This document shows, piece by piece, positions 1-8,930 of a stretch of 64,000 nucleotides of DNA. Both the position numbers and the translations under genes were made by a program. The stretch covers positions 1 to 64,000 of the forward strand of contig NZ_FQZL01000009.1 in NCBI RefSeq assembly GCF_900142005.1, written 5' to 3'. This DNA is from Dethiosulfatibacter aminovorans DSM 17477 (lineage in GTDB: Bacteria; Bacillota; Clostridia; Tissierellales; Dethiosulfatibacteraceae). The number at the start of each line of letters is the position of its first letter. The stretch's first letter is position 1. The notes under the pieces are model-generated. The model had not been told where the DNA came from. It saw only the letters and a list, made by a program, of their open reading frames with translations, and did no database searches.

Positions 1-57
1 TATAATGAACCCAAGAAACTAGACGACAAAATCCTCAAAATAAGTTAGAATAAAGCT

Positions 58-384
58 ATGAAAAAGAGAAGAAACTTTACCCCAGAACAGAAAACCAAGA
101 TTGTCCTCGAAGTATTGAGAGAGGAACAGACGCTTGTGGAGATTGCCGCTAAGTATGAAGTTCAACCAAATCAGTTAACTCGTTGGAAAACCGAATTTCT
201 TAAGAATGCATCAAGAGCCTTCAGCAAGGATAAAGATGAGTCTGAAAAACTGCAGAAGGAGCATGAAAAAGAAGTTGATGAACTTCATAGACAACTTGGT
301 CAATTGACGTGTGAGGTCAATTGGCTCAAAAAAAAATCTAAACAATTCGGTCTCCCGACAGAATCGCCAAAAAATGATAAGTAA
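58..384 (+). CDS. IS3-family transposase OrfA
   Basis: This 108-residue protein binds the element ends and supplies the N-terminal part of the frameshifted transposase. Residues 7-50 form the usual helix-turn-helix (RRNFTPEQKTKIVLEVL start, WKTEF end), and residues 55-95 form a charged leucine-rich coiled coil ending in WLKKKS. A run of nine A residues (328-336) lies in the overlap with orfB and is the natural slippage site. OrfB sits in the +1 frame relative to orfA rather than the usual -1. A tenth A would restore the -1 arrangement and place a stop right after the run. Confidence 0.9.
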   Translation: MKKRRNFTPEQKTKIVLEVLREEQTLVEIAAKYEVQPNQLTRWKTEFLKNASRAFSKDKDESEKLQKEHEKEVDELHRQLGQLTCEVNWLKKKSKQFGLPTESPKNDK

Positions 385-1207
385 ACATCCTAAATTGACG
401 ATAACCAGGCAGTGTCAACTGCTTGATATCAATAGAAGCACACTCTACTACATACCTGCTGAAATAGACAGGTCTGAGGAGTATGCCATAAAATGGCTCA
501 TAGATGAGATCTATACCAGCCATCCTGAATACGGTTACAGAAGAATGACAGTTATACTCAATAGGGACTATGATGTTAAGATCAACCGTAAGCGCACTCG
601 TAAGTATATGCGTGAGATGAACATCCACGGGCTATGTCCAGGACCAAACCTAAGCAAGAGAGGTCGTGCTAAATATCTGTACCCTTACCTGCTTCGAAAA
701 ATGAATATCACAAAGCCTAATCAGGTTTGGAGTATTGATATTACCTATTGCAGAATGCCAAAGGGCTTCATGTACCTTGCTGCTATCATTGATTGGCATT
801 CAAAATATATTGTTGCTTATGAGCTGTCCAACACAATGGACAAGGGACTCATCACAAGAGTTGTAAACAAGGCCATAGCCACTCATGGCAAGCCTGACAT
901 TATTAATTCAGATCAAGGATCGCAGTTTACTTGTGATGCCTATATCAGCCTCCTGAAATCCAATGGTATCAAGATTTCAATGGATGGCAAGGGTAGAGCC
1001 CTTGACAACATCTGTATCGAGCGTTTCTGGCGAAGTTTGAAATGGGAAAAGCTCTACCTTGAAGAATATTCAAATGGCAGACAACTCAAAAGATTAATAG
1101 ATGAATACATTCTACATTACAATACCAATAGACCACACCAGACATTTGATTACACAACACCGGCTAAAATTTACCACGGGATTCCATTCCTGAAAATTTC
1201 AGCATGA
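311..1207 (+). CDS. IS3-family transposase OrfB (DDE integrase)
   Basis: This is the catalytic half of the transposase, which cuts and joins the IS ends as a DDE recombinase. Counting from the GTG at 311, the acidic triad is visible as D143 (WSIDITYC), D201 (NSDQGSQF) and E237 (CIERFWRS), with the 35-residue D-E spacing of the family. An HTH_21-like region precedes it (residues 45-100). It is normally made as a fusion with OrfA. An independent start at ATG 374, overlapping the end of orfA, is also possible. The catalytic domain looks intact, so the element may still be active if frameshifting works. Confidence 0.9.
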   Translation: MRSIGSKKNLNNSVSRQNRQKMISKHPKLTITRQCQLLDINRSTLYYIPAEIDRSEEYAIKWLIDEIYTSHPEYGYRRMTVILNRDYDVKINRKRTRKYMREMNIHGLCPGPNLSKRGRAKYLYPYLLRKMNITKPNQVWSIDITYCRMPKGFMYLAAIIDWHSKYIVAYELSNTMDKGLITRVVNKAIATHGKPDIINSDQGSQFTCDAYISLLKSNGIKISMDGKGRALDNICIERFWRSLKWEKLYLEEYSNGRQLKRLIDEYILHYNTNRPHQTFDYTTPAKIYHGIPFLKISA

Positions 1208-1388
1208 TTAGGGCTTTGCCCTAAAACCCATCCTCGCCGGAAGGCAGGTGCCATGACTGGCACTGACAACAGGATATCTGCTTATGCAGTCAAGGGTATA
1301 CAAGCTCGTACCTCGCCCTTGACAGCGGCTAGATTACTATAAATATCAATGAAAGGAGCACCTAACTTAAATTGATAAAACTTTTGTC

Positions 1389-1958
1389 TTGACAGTGGGG
1401 GGCGTTATATTACTATTACCTGTGTTAACAACTGCAACGGCGCATTATATTGTGAATCTTACAGGTATTGATACTCTGCCTTCTAATCTGTTTCCGGAGG
1501 ATTTAGCAGTTCCAGTCATAGTCTTGATTATTCCATATTTTATTCTTATACTTGTTGCGGGCGGCGGACAGGAAGAATTTGGATGGCGTGGTTATGCTCA
1601 GGAACCATTACAGAATCGATTCGGAATTCTTCGCGGGAGTATTCTGTTGGGAACGGTTTGGGGTACGTGGCATCTGCCGCTCTGGTTCATGCCGGGTGAG
1701 GGTCACGCATATTATTCGTTCTTTGCTTTTTTGATATATACTGTGAGTATGTCTGTAATTATTGGATGGTTATATAATTTGAGTGGTAAAAAGTTGATCA
1801 TTCCATGGATAACTCATGCAATTAGCAATGTATCAGTACCTTTCTTTCCGATGCTTCACATGGCAGACGTTCCACAACCCGGGTATTGGGTTTGGGTTTG
1901 GATTCATGTTTTTGTGGCTATAGGTATTACAATCTGGTTTATGAAAAAGAAGCCATGA
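1389..1958 (+). pseudogene. CPBP-family intramembrane protease, 5' truncated by the IS
   Basis: The reading frame encodes the C-terminal two thirds of a CPBP (CAAX protease/bacteriocin-processing, Abi) membrane protease. All catalytic motifs remain: EExxxR as E62-E63...R67 (QEEFGWRGY), the second-motif H95 (WGTWHLPLW) and HxxxN as H143...N147 (THAISN). Hydrophobic segments surround them. The family usually has about 250-300 residues, and the first two or more membrane helices are missing here. The only in-frame start is a TTG within the IS right end with no ribosome binding site, and an in-frame stop lies in the IS tail. I infer a gene disrupted by the IS and probably silent. The missing 5' part would be left of the window. 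Confidence 0.8.
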
Positions 1959-2018
1959 ACTAAATCCAGCAAAATTTTCTTGTAAATTGAAAAGAATTGA
2001 AATCAAAATCACTAAAAA

Positions 2019-2043
2019 ATTCCCCCGGCATACTTGGGGGAAT
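2019..2043 (-). terminator. Terminator of the XRE-cupin gene
   Basis: An 8-bp stem (ATTCCCCC / GGGGGAAT) with a 9-base loop is followed on the minus strand by a run of T, so it ends the minus-strand regulator transcript. On the plus strand it could also stop read-through from the IS and protease remnant. Confidence 0.8.
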
Positions 2044-2071
2044 CGGCTTGTTGTTTGAAATTTGTTGTTTC

Positions 2072-2608
2072 CTAAAAATTAGGCGGCGTACTCACCCACA
2101 GTACGGTGGCGGGTTTCTTGCCGGGGTTTGAGATATAGTGGTTGTTCCTTGGCTTGAAGTAGAAACTTTCGCCTTTCTTCACCTTGTGTTTGTCCTCTCC
2201 GTAATGGAGATAGATGCTTCCGGACAGTACGTATCCGAATTCCTCTCCTTCGTGAGGATAGTCCGGTTTTGTTTCGGAAAAGCCTTCCAGTTCTACAAGT
2301 ATAGGTTCCATCATGTTTTTCTGTGCATTTGGTATTATCCAGTTTATATTGTAGTGCTCATCGAATTCCTTCACAAATACATCTTCGTTTTTAAAGACGA
2401 TTTTTTCTTCCACTGTATCGCTGAAGAAATTATTGATGTTGGTACCAAGTGATTCCAACAGATCCATCAGTGTTGCTATAGAAGGGGAAGTAAGGTCCCT
2501 TTCCAGCTGGGATATGTAGCCTTTTGTGAGTTCGCAGCGGTCCGCCAGCTCTTCCTGCGTCAATCCTCTTCTTATTCTGAGTGTTTTCAGTTTTTCTCCA
2601 ATGTTCAA
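2072..2608 (-). CDS. XRE-family transcriptional regulator with cupin domain
   Basis: This 178-residue DNA-binding regulator has an N-terminal helix-turn-helix (residues 5-60, including GLTQEELADRC and YISQLERD) and a C-terminal cupin_2 barrel (about residues 105-172, EGEEFGYVLSG and HYISNPGKK). The architecture is that of PuuR-like sensors that bind a small ligand in the cupin pocket. The start is TTG at 2608, preceded by GAGGTGAT at good spacing. It has a strong promoter of its own and is divergent from the GntR gene. Its target is unknown; the neighbouring glutamate-fermentation cluster is one candidate, but nothing in the sequence proves it. Confidence 0.9.
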   Translation of the reverse strand: MNIGEKLKTLRIRRGLTQEELADRCELTKGYISQLERDLTSPSIATLMDLLESLGTNINNFFSDTVEEKIVFKNEDVFVKEFDEHYNINWIIPNAQKNMMEPILVELEGFSETKPDYPHEGEEFGYVLSGSIYLHYGEDKHKVKKGESFYFKPRNNHYISNPGKKPATVLWVSTPPNF

Positions 2609-2632
2609 ATGATCACCTCAAATTTTGCCCAT

Positions 2633-2649
2633 GTTTACTAATATTAAAC
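2633..2649. promoter_or_regulatory. Imperfect palindrome in the XRE-cupin leader
   Basis: GTTTA-N7-TAAAC lies between the -10 box and the start codon of the minus-strand regulator, where an autoregulatory operator would sit. This is only a candidate because the half-sites are short and AT-rich. Confidence 0.3.
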
Positions 2650-2664
2650 TTAACAGGCACAATC

Positions 2665-2693
2665 ATTATACTTTTATAAGGGCTCCATGTCAA
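2665..2693 (-). promoter_or_regulatory. Promoter of the XRE-cupin gene
   Basis: On the minus strand a perfect TTGACA (2688-2693) and a perfect TATAAT (2665-2670) are 17 bases apart, a consensus housekeeping sigma promoter directed at the XRE-cupin gene. Confidence 0.85.
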
Positions 2694-2701
2694 TTAAATC
2701 A

Positions 2702-2730
2702 TTGCATAGCTAAGTGGTATATTGTAAAAT
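2702..2730 (+). promoter_or_regulatory. Promoter of the GntR gene
   Basis: TTGCAT (2702-2707) and TAAAAT (2725-2730) are 17 bases apart, about 30 bases upstream of the GntR start codon. This is a moderate match. Confidence 0.5.
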
Positions 2731-2761
2731 TAACCCATAAGCAATATTGCGGAGGCATAAA

Positions 2762-3720
2762 ATGAAGATTGATATAGACAGAAGCAGCGGGGTTCCCTTT
2801 TATATACAGATAAAGAACCAGATAACCGGCAACATAAAAAAGGCATCTTGAAGGTGGGGGACAAGCTTCCTACGGAAAGACAGCTTGCAAATGAGCTGAA
2901 TATAAGCAGGAACACGATTACCAATGCATACAAGCTCCTTGAACATGAGGGCGTTCTTGTTTCATACCAGGGAAGAGGTACATTTGTTGATGAAGCGGCC
3001 CACATATGGAAGAGGCACGCTGTTCAGGACAAGGTCCTGAAAATAATCGACCTTGCAATAGACGAGGCCCTTGGATCGGGACTTTCTGCAGAGGAATTCT
3101 TAGAACTTGTGCAGACTCGGATTGAGGAAAAGGAAAGCAAGATGAAGAGTGTCAATGCCATATTCATTGAGTGCAACATTGAACAGGCACAGGTTTTTTC
3201 TGACCAGCTCAATGAGGTGACGGACATGAATGTGTCGCCTGTCGTATTGTCCGAGCTTGAGAATCCAGATGATGAAATGAATAGGAAGTTGAGAAATACC
3301 CAGTTTGCAATTGTTACATACAAGCATCTCAAGGAAACAAAGGAGCTTTTGGGAAACTATAATATGGAAATAATGGGAGCTGCCATTAATCCGAGCATAG
3401 AATCGATAGTCAAGATGGCAAAATATCCGCCGGGAACAAAATATGGTCTGATAAGTCAGTCATATGAATTCATGAAGAAGGTGGAGGATGCACTGGAACT
3501 GTCCGGAATTGAAAATATTGAGATAATTCAGACTATTAGCACTGAAGAACAAGCTATAAAGGAAGTGGTGGACAAGGTTGATGTCGTAATCATCTCTCCT
3601 GGAAGAGGAAAAAAGGTGTCGGAAATTGTTGGGAAAAGCAAAGAGATAATAAACTTTTTATATTTCCTTGACCAAGAGTCCATCAAAATTATAAAATCGA
3701 GGCTCATGGAACTGAAATGA
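2762..3720 (+). pseudogene. GntR-family regulator, frameshifted in an A-run
   Basis: ATG 2762, with GGAGG just upstream, opens a typical GntR N-terminus (VPFYIQIKNQITGNIKK) that hits a stop after about 29 codons. The matching continuation (KVGDKLPTERQLANELNISR, then the wing GRGTFVDEA) is in another frame. One extra A in the six-A run at 2836-2841 would join the two into a 319-residue protein. The C-terminal 200 residues form an effector domain I cannot assign to FCD or UTRA. The rest of the gene is open, so this is either a recent mutation, slippage control, or a one-base sequencing error. It could regulate the glutamate mutase operon just downstream, which has a palindrome at its start site. 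Confidence 0.8.
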
Positions 3721-3764
3721 TGTGGGCCAATTAGAAAAAGGCCTGAAATAAATGAAAGTTTTCA

Positions 3765-3794
3765 AAGGTTGCAATCAAAATTGCAGCCTTTTTT
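3765..3794 (+). terminator. Terminator after the GntR gene
   Basis: AAGGTTGCAAT and ATTGCAGCCTT form an 11-bp stem with one mismatch, followed by a run of T. Confidence 0.8.
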
Positions 3795-3931
3795 AGTGCC
3801 AATTTTAGGGAAGTGGACTCTTGGGGTGTTGATTGCAAAGGAACAAAGAAGGTTCTACCGTATATGAAGCAATAATGCAAAAGCTTGTAAATGCAGGAAT
3901 GCAAGTCGATAAATCAATTTGTGAAATGCTA

Positions 3932-4011
3932 TTGACCTTTGCAAAAAGGTATGCTATATTGACCTAAATGGACTAGTCCATGATACCAATCGGCATTGGA
4001 TGGTGCCAATT
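3932..4011 (+). promoter_or_regulatory. Promoter and candidate operators of the glutamate mutase operon
   Basis: TTGACC (3932-3937) and TATATT (3955-3960), 17 bases apart, predict a start site near 3967. A perfect 14-base palindrome, ATGGACTAGTCCAT, occupies 3968-3981, exactly over the predicted start. A second inverted repeat, CCAAT-N4-ATTGG, follows at 3986-3999. GTGCCAATT at 4003-4011 repeats a copy at 3796-3804. These sites sit where a repressor or activator would act on the operon. The binding protein is not known; the upstream GntR and XRE-cupin genes are the local candidates. Confidence 0.6.
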
Positions 4012-4031
4012 AGATGGAAAGGAGAAAAATT

Positions 4032-4460
4032 ATGGGTAAATCTATCGTTTTAGGAGTAATTGGAGCAGATTGTCACGCGGTGGGAAATAAAATACTGGAT
4101 CATGCATTTTCAAAGGCTGGATTTGATGTTGTTAATATAGGTGTACTAAGTTCACAGGAGGACTTCATAAATGCAGCTATAGAAACTGATGCAAAGGCAA
4201 TACTCGTTTCTTCATTGTATGGACACGGTGAGATCGACTGCAAGGGTCTAAAGGAAAAGTGTATAGAAGCAGGACTTGAAGATGTAATCCTGTATGTAGG
4301 AGGCAATCTTGTTGTCGGAAAGCAGGATTTTGATATTGTTGAGAAAAGATTCAAGGATATGGGATTTGACAGGGTCTATGCACCTGGAACTTCACCGGCG
4401 GAGTCCATTGCGAACCTTAAGAAAGACCTGGGCATCGGCATAGACACAATGGCGGTATAA
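4032..4460 (+). CDS. glmS: Methylaspartate (glutamate) mutase, S subunit
   Basis: This small B12-binding component of glutamate mutase works with GlmE to convert L-glutamate to (2S,3S)-3-methylaspartate, the first step of the methylaspartate fermentation pathway. The 142-residue protein shows the DxHxxG cobalamin signature (D13, H15, G18 in GADCHAVG, with the His as lower axial ligand), the SSL loop and the GG of YVGGN. I chose ATG 4032 over ATG 4014 because AGGAG lies just before 4032 and the family starts at MGKS. It is the first gene of the operon. The symbol is not related to glucosamine synthase; mutS is a synonym. Confidence 0.95.
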   Translation: MGKSIVLGVIGADCHAVGNKILDHAFSKAGFDVVNIGVLSSQEDFINAAIETDAKAILVSSLYGHGEIDCKGLKEKCIEAGLEDVILYVGGNLVVGKQDFDIVEKRFKDMGFDRVYAPGTSPAESIANLKKDLGIGIDTMAV

Positions 4461-4474
4461 AAGGACAGATTATT

Positions 4475-5866
4475 ATGAAAGCTGTATTGTTGATTGACTT
4501 TGGAAGTACTTATACGAAGATGACGGCTGTAGACATTGATAATGATGAAATTATTGCAGTGGCTTCAAGTGAAACAACAGTGGATACAAATATAATGGAA
4601 GGCTACTATAAGGCCTTTGAAAAAATCGAGAAACAGACTGAAGATACGGAGATTGAGTATGTTGAAAAGCTTGCCTGCAGCAGTGCCGCAGGAGGTCTGA
4701 AGATGATATCCATTGGCCTTGTTCAGAACCTTACTTCAGAGGCTGCCAAGAGAGCTGCCCTTGGAGCGGGGTCAAAGGTGTACAAGACTTACAGTCACGA
4801 GCTTAGCTGCAGAGAAATAAAAGACATAGTAGAAGAAAAACCTGACATCATTCTTCTTGCCGGAGGAACTGACGGTGGAAACAAGAGTTGTATCGTTAAA
4901 AATGCAGAATTGCTGTCGGGAGAAATTGGTGACATTCCAATTGTATTATCAGGCAATAAGAATGCTGTAGACCATATAGAAAATGTATTTGATGAAAAGG
5001 GGATATACTACAAGATCACTGAGAATGTAATGCCCAGACTGAATGTTCTAAATGTAGAACCTGCAAGGGAAGCCATCAGGGATGTCTTCATGGAGAAAAT
5101 CATTGACGCAAAGGGTCTTGGAGAAGCAGAGAAAGAGATCGACAATATAATGATGCCTACACCGACTGCCGTTTTGAAGGCAGTCAATTTATTAGCTGAT
5201 GGAACCAATGAAGAGGAAGGTATAGGAGAGATTCTGGTTGTGGATATTGGAGGGGCCACTACTGATGTCCATTCCATATCAAAGGGATATCCGACGAAGT
5301 CCGGAGTTGTGTTCAAGGGACTTCAGGAGCCTTATGCAAAGAGAACCGTGGAAGGCGACCTTGGAATGAGGGAAAGTGCCATATCATTATACGAATCTGC
5401 AGGATTTGTGAAAATGAAGAAATTCATGGAAGGTGAATGCATAGACATAAAGAAAAGGTGCGAATATCTTTCGAGGAACAGAGGACTGATTCCACAGACC
5501 GAAGAGGATATGATTGTTGATGAAACTATTTGCACCACTGCTGTGGGAATGGCTATTGAAAGACATATAGGAGTCATGACGGCAGAATATACGCCAATGG
5601 GAGTCGTATATTCACAAGAAGGAAAAGACCTTACGGAAACGGGATATGTGCTCGGTACAGGAGGGGCAATAGTTAAAAGCAGGAATCCGGGAAAGATACT
5701 CAGGTCGGGACTTGAAAGTATAGGGGATCAGAAATATCTTAAGCCTGAGAAACCTGAATATTTGCTGGACAGGGACTATATACTGTCTGCAATGGGACTT
5801 CTTTCAGAAAGATATCCCAACAAGGCACTTAAGCTGCTGAAGAAACATATAGTTAATATTGGATAG
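4475..5866 (+). CDS. glmL: Glutamate mutase reactivating protein GlmL
   Basis: This 463-residue ASKHA-fold ATPase is the MutL/GlmL accessory protein found between the two mutase subunits. It is thought to exchange damaged cobalamin on the enzyme. The phosphate-1 loop (LLIDFGSTYTKMTAVD) is at residues 5-20, and the second glycine-rich acidic segment (VVDIGGATTDVHS) is near residues 255-267. It starts 14 bases after glmS and ends 24 bases before the probable glmE start, in one transcript. It is unrelated to DNA mismatch-repair MutL. Confidence 0.93.
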   Translation: MKAVLLIDFGSTYTKMTAVDIDNDEIIAVASSETTVDTNIMEGYYKAFEKIEKQTEDTEIEYVEKLACSSAAGGLKMISIGLVQNLTSEAAKRAALGAGSKVYKTYSHELSCREIKDIVEEKPDIILLAGGTDGGNKSCIVKNAELLSGEIGDIPIVLSGNKNAVDHIENVFDEKGIYYKITENVMPRLNVLNVEPAREAIRDVFMEKIIDAKGLGEAEKEIDNIMMPTPTAVLKAVNLLADGTNEEEGIGEILVVDIGGATTDVHSISKGYPTKSGVVFKGLQEPYAKRTVEGDLGMRESAISLYESAGFVKMKKFMEGECIDIKKRCEYLSRNRGLIPQTEEDMIVDETICTTAVGMAIERHIGVMTAEYTPMGVVYSQEGKDLTETGYVLGTGGAIVKSRNPGKILRSGLESIGDQKYLKPEKPEYLLDRDYILSAMGLLSERYPNKALKLLKKHIVNIG

Positions 5867-5890
5867 AAACCAATGAGGAGATTATTAGGT

Positions 5891-7339
5891 ATGAATTTGA
5901 AAAATAAGAGATTAAGCGATGATTTGTTTTACAAGATTAGAGAAGATGTCCTGACGCACTGGAGTACAGGCAAGGATGTGGACTTCCGGGAAGCTGTAGA
6001 TTATATGAGCAGGGTGCCGGAAGAGAAGAACTTTTCTATTCAGCTCAAGAAGGCAAAGGACAACGGAATTACCTTGGTTCAGCCGAGAGCGGGAGTTGCA
6101 CTTGTGGATGAGCACATTGAACTGCTTAACTATCTGCAGGACGAAGGTGGGGCGGATCTTCTGCCTTCAACTATAGACAGCTATACAAGACAGAACAGAT
6201 ACAATGAATGCCAGACGGGAATTGACGAGAGCATAAAGGAAAACAGATCCCTTCTTAATGGATTTCCTGTAGTTAATCATGGTGTGCACAACTGCAGAAA
6301 GGTTCTTGAAAATGTGAACAGACCAGTTCAGGCAAGACACGGTACGCCTGATGCAAGACTGTTGTCGGAGATCATTCACGCCGGTGGTTGGACATCAAAC
6401 GAAGGTGGAGGAATCTCATACAACATTCCTTATGCAAAGAGTGTTTCGCTGGAAAAGACTATTTACGACTGGCAGTATTGCGACAGACTGGCAGGAATAT
6501 ATGAAGAAAATGGAATAAAGATTAACAGAGAGCCCTTTGGACCGCTTACAGGAACTCTGGTTCCTCCGAGCATATCAAATGCCGTAGCCATAATAGAAGG
6601 TCTGTTGGCTGCCGAACAGGGAGTAAAGAATCTAACTCTTGGCTACGGGCAGTGCGGCAGTCTTATACAGGATATAGCGGCAATAAAGGCGTTAACCCAG
6701 CAAGCTGAATCATATTTTGAGGAATATGGATATGATGTCGAGCTTTCAACTGTATTCCACCAGTGGATGGGAGGATTCCCGGAAGATGAATCAAAGGCAT
6801 TTTCCGTAATAAGCTGGGGTTCGGTTGCAGCATCATTCGCAGGAGCTACGAAGGTTATCGTAAAGACTCCTCACGAGGCACTTGGTATACCTACAAAGGA
6901 AGCTAATGCCCAGGGTATCAAGGCTACAAAGCAGATAATCAACCTCACCAAATACCAAAGTATTCCAATATTCAGTGAACTGGACCAGGAAATCGAAATG
7001 ATAAAAAGAGAAACCAAGTGCATAATCGACAAGGTATTCGAGGTTGGAATGGGGGATCTGGCACAGGGGGTTGTTAAAGCCTTTGAAACGGGAATAATGG
7101 ACATACCTTTTGCACCAAGCAAGTTCAACCAAGGGAAGGTGCTTCCTGAAAGAGACAATTTCGGTGCAGTTAGGTATCTTGATTTTGGAAACATACCGGC
7201 AGACAAGGACGTTAAAGATTATCACAAAAAGCTTCTTGAGGAAAGAGGGGCTTATGAAAAGAGAAATGTTAGCTTTGACATGGTAATAGATGATATATTT
7301 GCAGTAAGCAAGGGAATATTGATAGGGAGACCGGAATAG
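5891..7339 (+). CDS. glmE: Methylaspartate (glutamate) mutase, E subunit
   Basis: This is the catalytic TIM-barrel subunit of glutamate mutase, which holds glutamate over the adenosylcobalamin supplied by GlmS. From ATG 5891 the protein has 482 residues, the normal family length. Conserved stretches include [24 protein letters not shown] and [11 protein letters not shown] 5891 is preferred over ATG 5873 because GAGGAG (5875-5880) lies 10 bases before it. The next gene, mal, follows after 24 bases. Confidence 0.95.
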   Translation: MNLKNKRLSDDLFYKIREDVLTHWSTGKDVDFREAVDYMSRVPEEKNFSIQLKKAKDNGITLVQPRAGVALVDEHIELLNYLQDEGGADLLPSTIDSYTRQNRYNECQTGIDESIKENRSLLNGFPVVNHGVHNCRKVLENVNRPVQARHGTPDARLLSEIIHAGGWTSNEGGGISYNIPYAKSVSLEKTIYDWQYCDRLAGIYEENGIKINREPFGPLTGTLVPPSISNAVAIIEGLLAAEQGVKNLTLGYGQCGSLIQDIAAIKALTQQAESYFEEYGYDVELSTVFHQWMGGFPEDESKAFSVISWGSVAASFAGATKVIVKTPHEALGIPTKEANAQGIKATKQIINLTKYQSIPIFSELDQEIEMIKRETKCIIDKVFEVGMGDLAQGVVKAFETGIMDIPFAPSKFNQGKVLPERDNFGAVRYLDFGNIPADKDVKDYHKKLLEERGAYEKRNVSFDMVIDDIFAVSKGILIGRPE

Positions 7340-7363
7340 ACGGTAATTACAGGAGGTTAAAAG

Positions 7364-8605
7364 ATGAAGATTATAGATGTGGTTTATACAAAGGGAAGAA
7401 CGGGATTTTATTTTGACGATCAGAGGGCTATAAAGAATGGTGCGGGAAAGGACGGATTCTTGTACCAGGGAGAAGCTGTAACCGAAGGATTCTCGAGTGT
7501 GAGGCAGGCTGGAGAATGTGTATCCGTAATGATAGTACTTGAAGACGGACAGGTTGCCCACGGAGACTGTGCAGCGGTGCAGTATTCCGGAGCGGGCGGA
7601 AGGGACAATCTCTTTCTTGCAGATGAATTCATACCCGTGCTTGAGAAACATGTAACTCCAAAACTTGTTGGAAGGGAGCTTGAAAGCTTCAAGGATCTTG
7701 CAGAGGAATTTGACACCATGCAGATAGACGGCAGAAACATGCATACAGCCTTGAGGTATGGAGTTACTCAGGCTATACTCGACGGAGTGTCAAAGGCAAA
7801 GAGAAAGACAATGGCTCAGGTGATCAAGGAAGAATATGATACAAATGTTGAGTTCAAGAGAATACCGATATTTACACAATCGGGCGACGACAGATATTCA
7901 AACACCGATAAGATGATCATCAAGGGAGCCGATGTAATTCCCCACGGTCTAATAAACAATGTTGAAGAAAAGCTTGGCAACGATGGAGAAAAGCTTGTCG
8001 AATATGTCGGATGGCTTAGGGACAGGGTTGAAAAATACAATACAGACAAATCCAAGGAGATTGTGTTCCACATAGATGTTTACGGTACAATAGGTTTAGC
8101 TTTCGACAACGACCTTGAAAGGATTTCTGAATATTTCAGGGAGCTGGAGGTTGAAGCCAAGCCTCACAAGCTGAGAATAGAAGGTCCTATAGATATCGAA
8201 AACAGGGAAAAGCAGGTTGAGATACTTAAAAACTTGAAGGCGATGCTCGCAGACAAGAATATCAATGTTGAAATAGTGGCGGATGAATGGTGCAATACAT
8301 TTGAAGACATCAAGCTCTTCGTTGATGAAGATGCGGCAGACATGGTTCAAATCAAGACTCCGGATCTTGGTGGAATAAACAATATAATTGAAGCAATCCT
8401 TTACTGCAAGAGGAATGACGTAGGAGCCTACTGTGGAGGAACATGCAATGAGACGGACAGGTCTGCGCAGATATGCACCAATATTGCAGTGGCCTGTGGA
8501 GCTGACCAGTGCCTTGCAAAGCCGGGCATGGGCGTTGACGAAGGATTTATGATAGTATACAATGAGATGAACAGGATTATTGCATTATCAAAATTAAACA
8601 GGTGA
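7364..8605 (+). CDS. mal: Methylaspartate ammonia-lyase
   Basis: This enzyme removes ammonia from 3-methylaspartate to give mesaconate, the second step of the pathway. It belongs to the enolase superfamily and is 413 residues long, the same as the characterised clostridial enzyme. The catalytic base Lys falls exactly at position 331 ([10 protein letters not shown]) and the opposing His at 194 (IPHGLIN). The metal-binding region includes HIDVYGT. AGGAGGT precedes the ATG. Its place after glmE and before the citrate-lyase-type genes matches the pathway order. Confidence 0.96.
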   Translation: MKIIDVVYTKGRTGFYFDDQRAIKNGAGKDGFLYQGEAVTEGFSSVRQAGECVSVMIVLEDGQVAHGDCAAVQYSGAGGRDNLFLADEFIPVLEKHVTPKLVGRELESFKDLAEEFDTMQIDGRNMHTALRYGVTQAILDGVSKAKRKTMAQVIKEEYDTNVEFKRIPIFTQSGDDRYSNTDKMIIKGADVIPHGLINNVEEKLGNDGEKLVEYVGWLRDRVEKYNTDKSKEIVFHIDVYGTIGLAFDNDLERISEYFRELEVEAKPHKLRIEGPIDIENREKQVEILKNLKAMLADKNINVEIVADEWCNTFEDIKLFVDEDAADMVQIKTPDLGGINNIIEAILYCKRNDVGAYCGGTCNETDRSAQICTNIAVACGADQCLAKPGMGVDEGFMIVYNEMNRIIALSKLNR

Positions 8606-8609
8606 TAAT

Positions 8610-8876
8610 ATGGAAATATTAAAACCGGCAAAAGCCGGTACTCTTGAATCAAGCGATATATATATTACGATATATCCAAATGAAAGTGAAGGAATAAATA
8701 TCAAGCTTGAAAGCATAGTCATGAAGCAGTTCGGCAGCCAGATAAAAAGGGTCATAACAAAGACCCTGGAAGAAATGGGCGTGGAAAATGCAGATGTAAT
8801 TGCCGTAGACAAGGGAGCACTTGATTGTACAATACAGGCAAGGGTTGAAGCTGCAGCCATTCGTTCGTCAAAATAG
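8610..8876 (+). CDS. citD: Citrate (citramalate) lyase acyl carrier protein, gamma subunit
   Basis: This 88-residue acyl carrier protein bears the phosphoribosyl-dephospho-CoA arm on which acetyl groups ride during lyase turnover. The attachment serine is Ser14 in GTLESSD, as in the family. AGGTGAT precedes ATG 8610, four bases after mal. In this operon the CitDEF complex should act on citramalate, made from mesaconate, rather than on citrate. That is an inference from context. Confidence 0.92.
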   Translation: MEILKPAKAGTLESSDIYITIYPNESEGINIKLESIVMKQFGSQIKRVITKTLEEMGVENADVIAVDKGALDCTIQARVEAAAIRSSK

Positions 8877-8930
8877 GCTGTTTTAAATCCGTCCACAGGG
8901 ACAGGATATCATGATGCAGGAGGCAATGGA

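Larger units (their letters stand above)
19..1394 (+). mobile_element. IS3-family insertion sequence
   Basis: Two overlapping transposase frames lie between imperfect inverted ends. The left end reads ACTAGACGACAAAA at about 18-31. The reverse complement of the right end (about 1381-1397) reads ACTGTCAAGACAAAA, and both continue into a shared AAGTTAG further in. A 180-base noncoding tail with a small hairpin (about 1210-1225) separates orfB from the right end. The exact ends and any 3-4 base target duplication could not be fixed. The right end runs into the CPBP protease gene, so the element appears to have inserted into that gene. Confidence 0.85.

Noticed and set aside
3833..3967. 44-codon frame (TTG start) with protein-like composition upstream of glmS
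   Set aside because: It overlaps the predicted operon promoter, has no ribosome binding site, and matches no family I know. It could be a gene remnant.
6833..7744. 303-residue open frame on the minus strand inside glmE/mal
   Set aside because: It spans two well-identified genes on the other strand, has no recognisable domain, and is explained by their codon bias.
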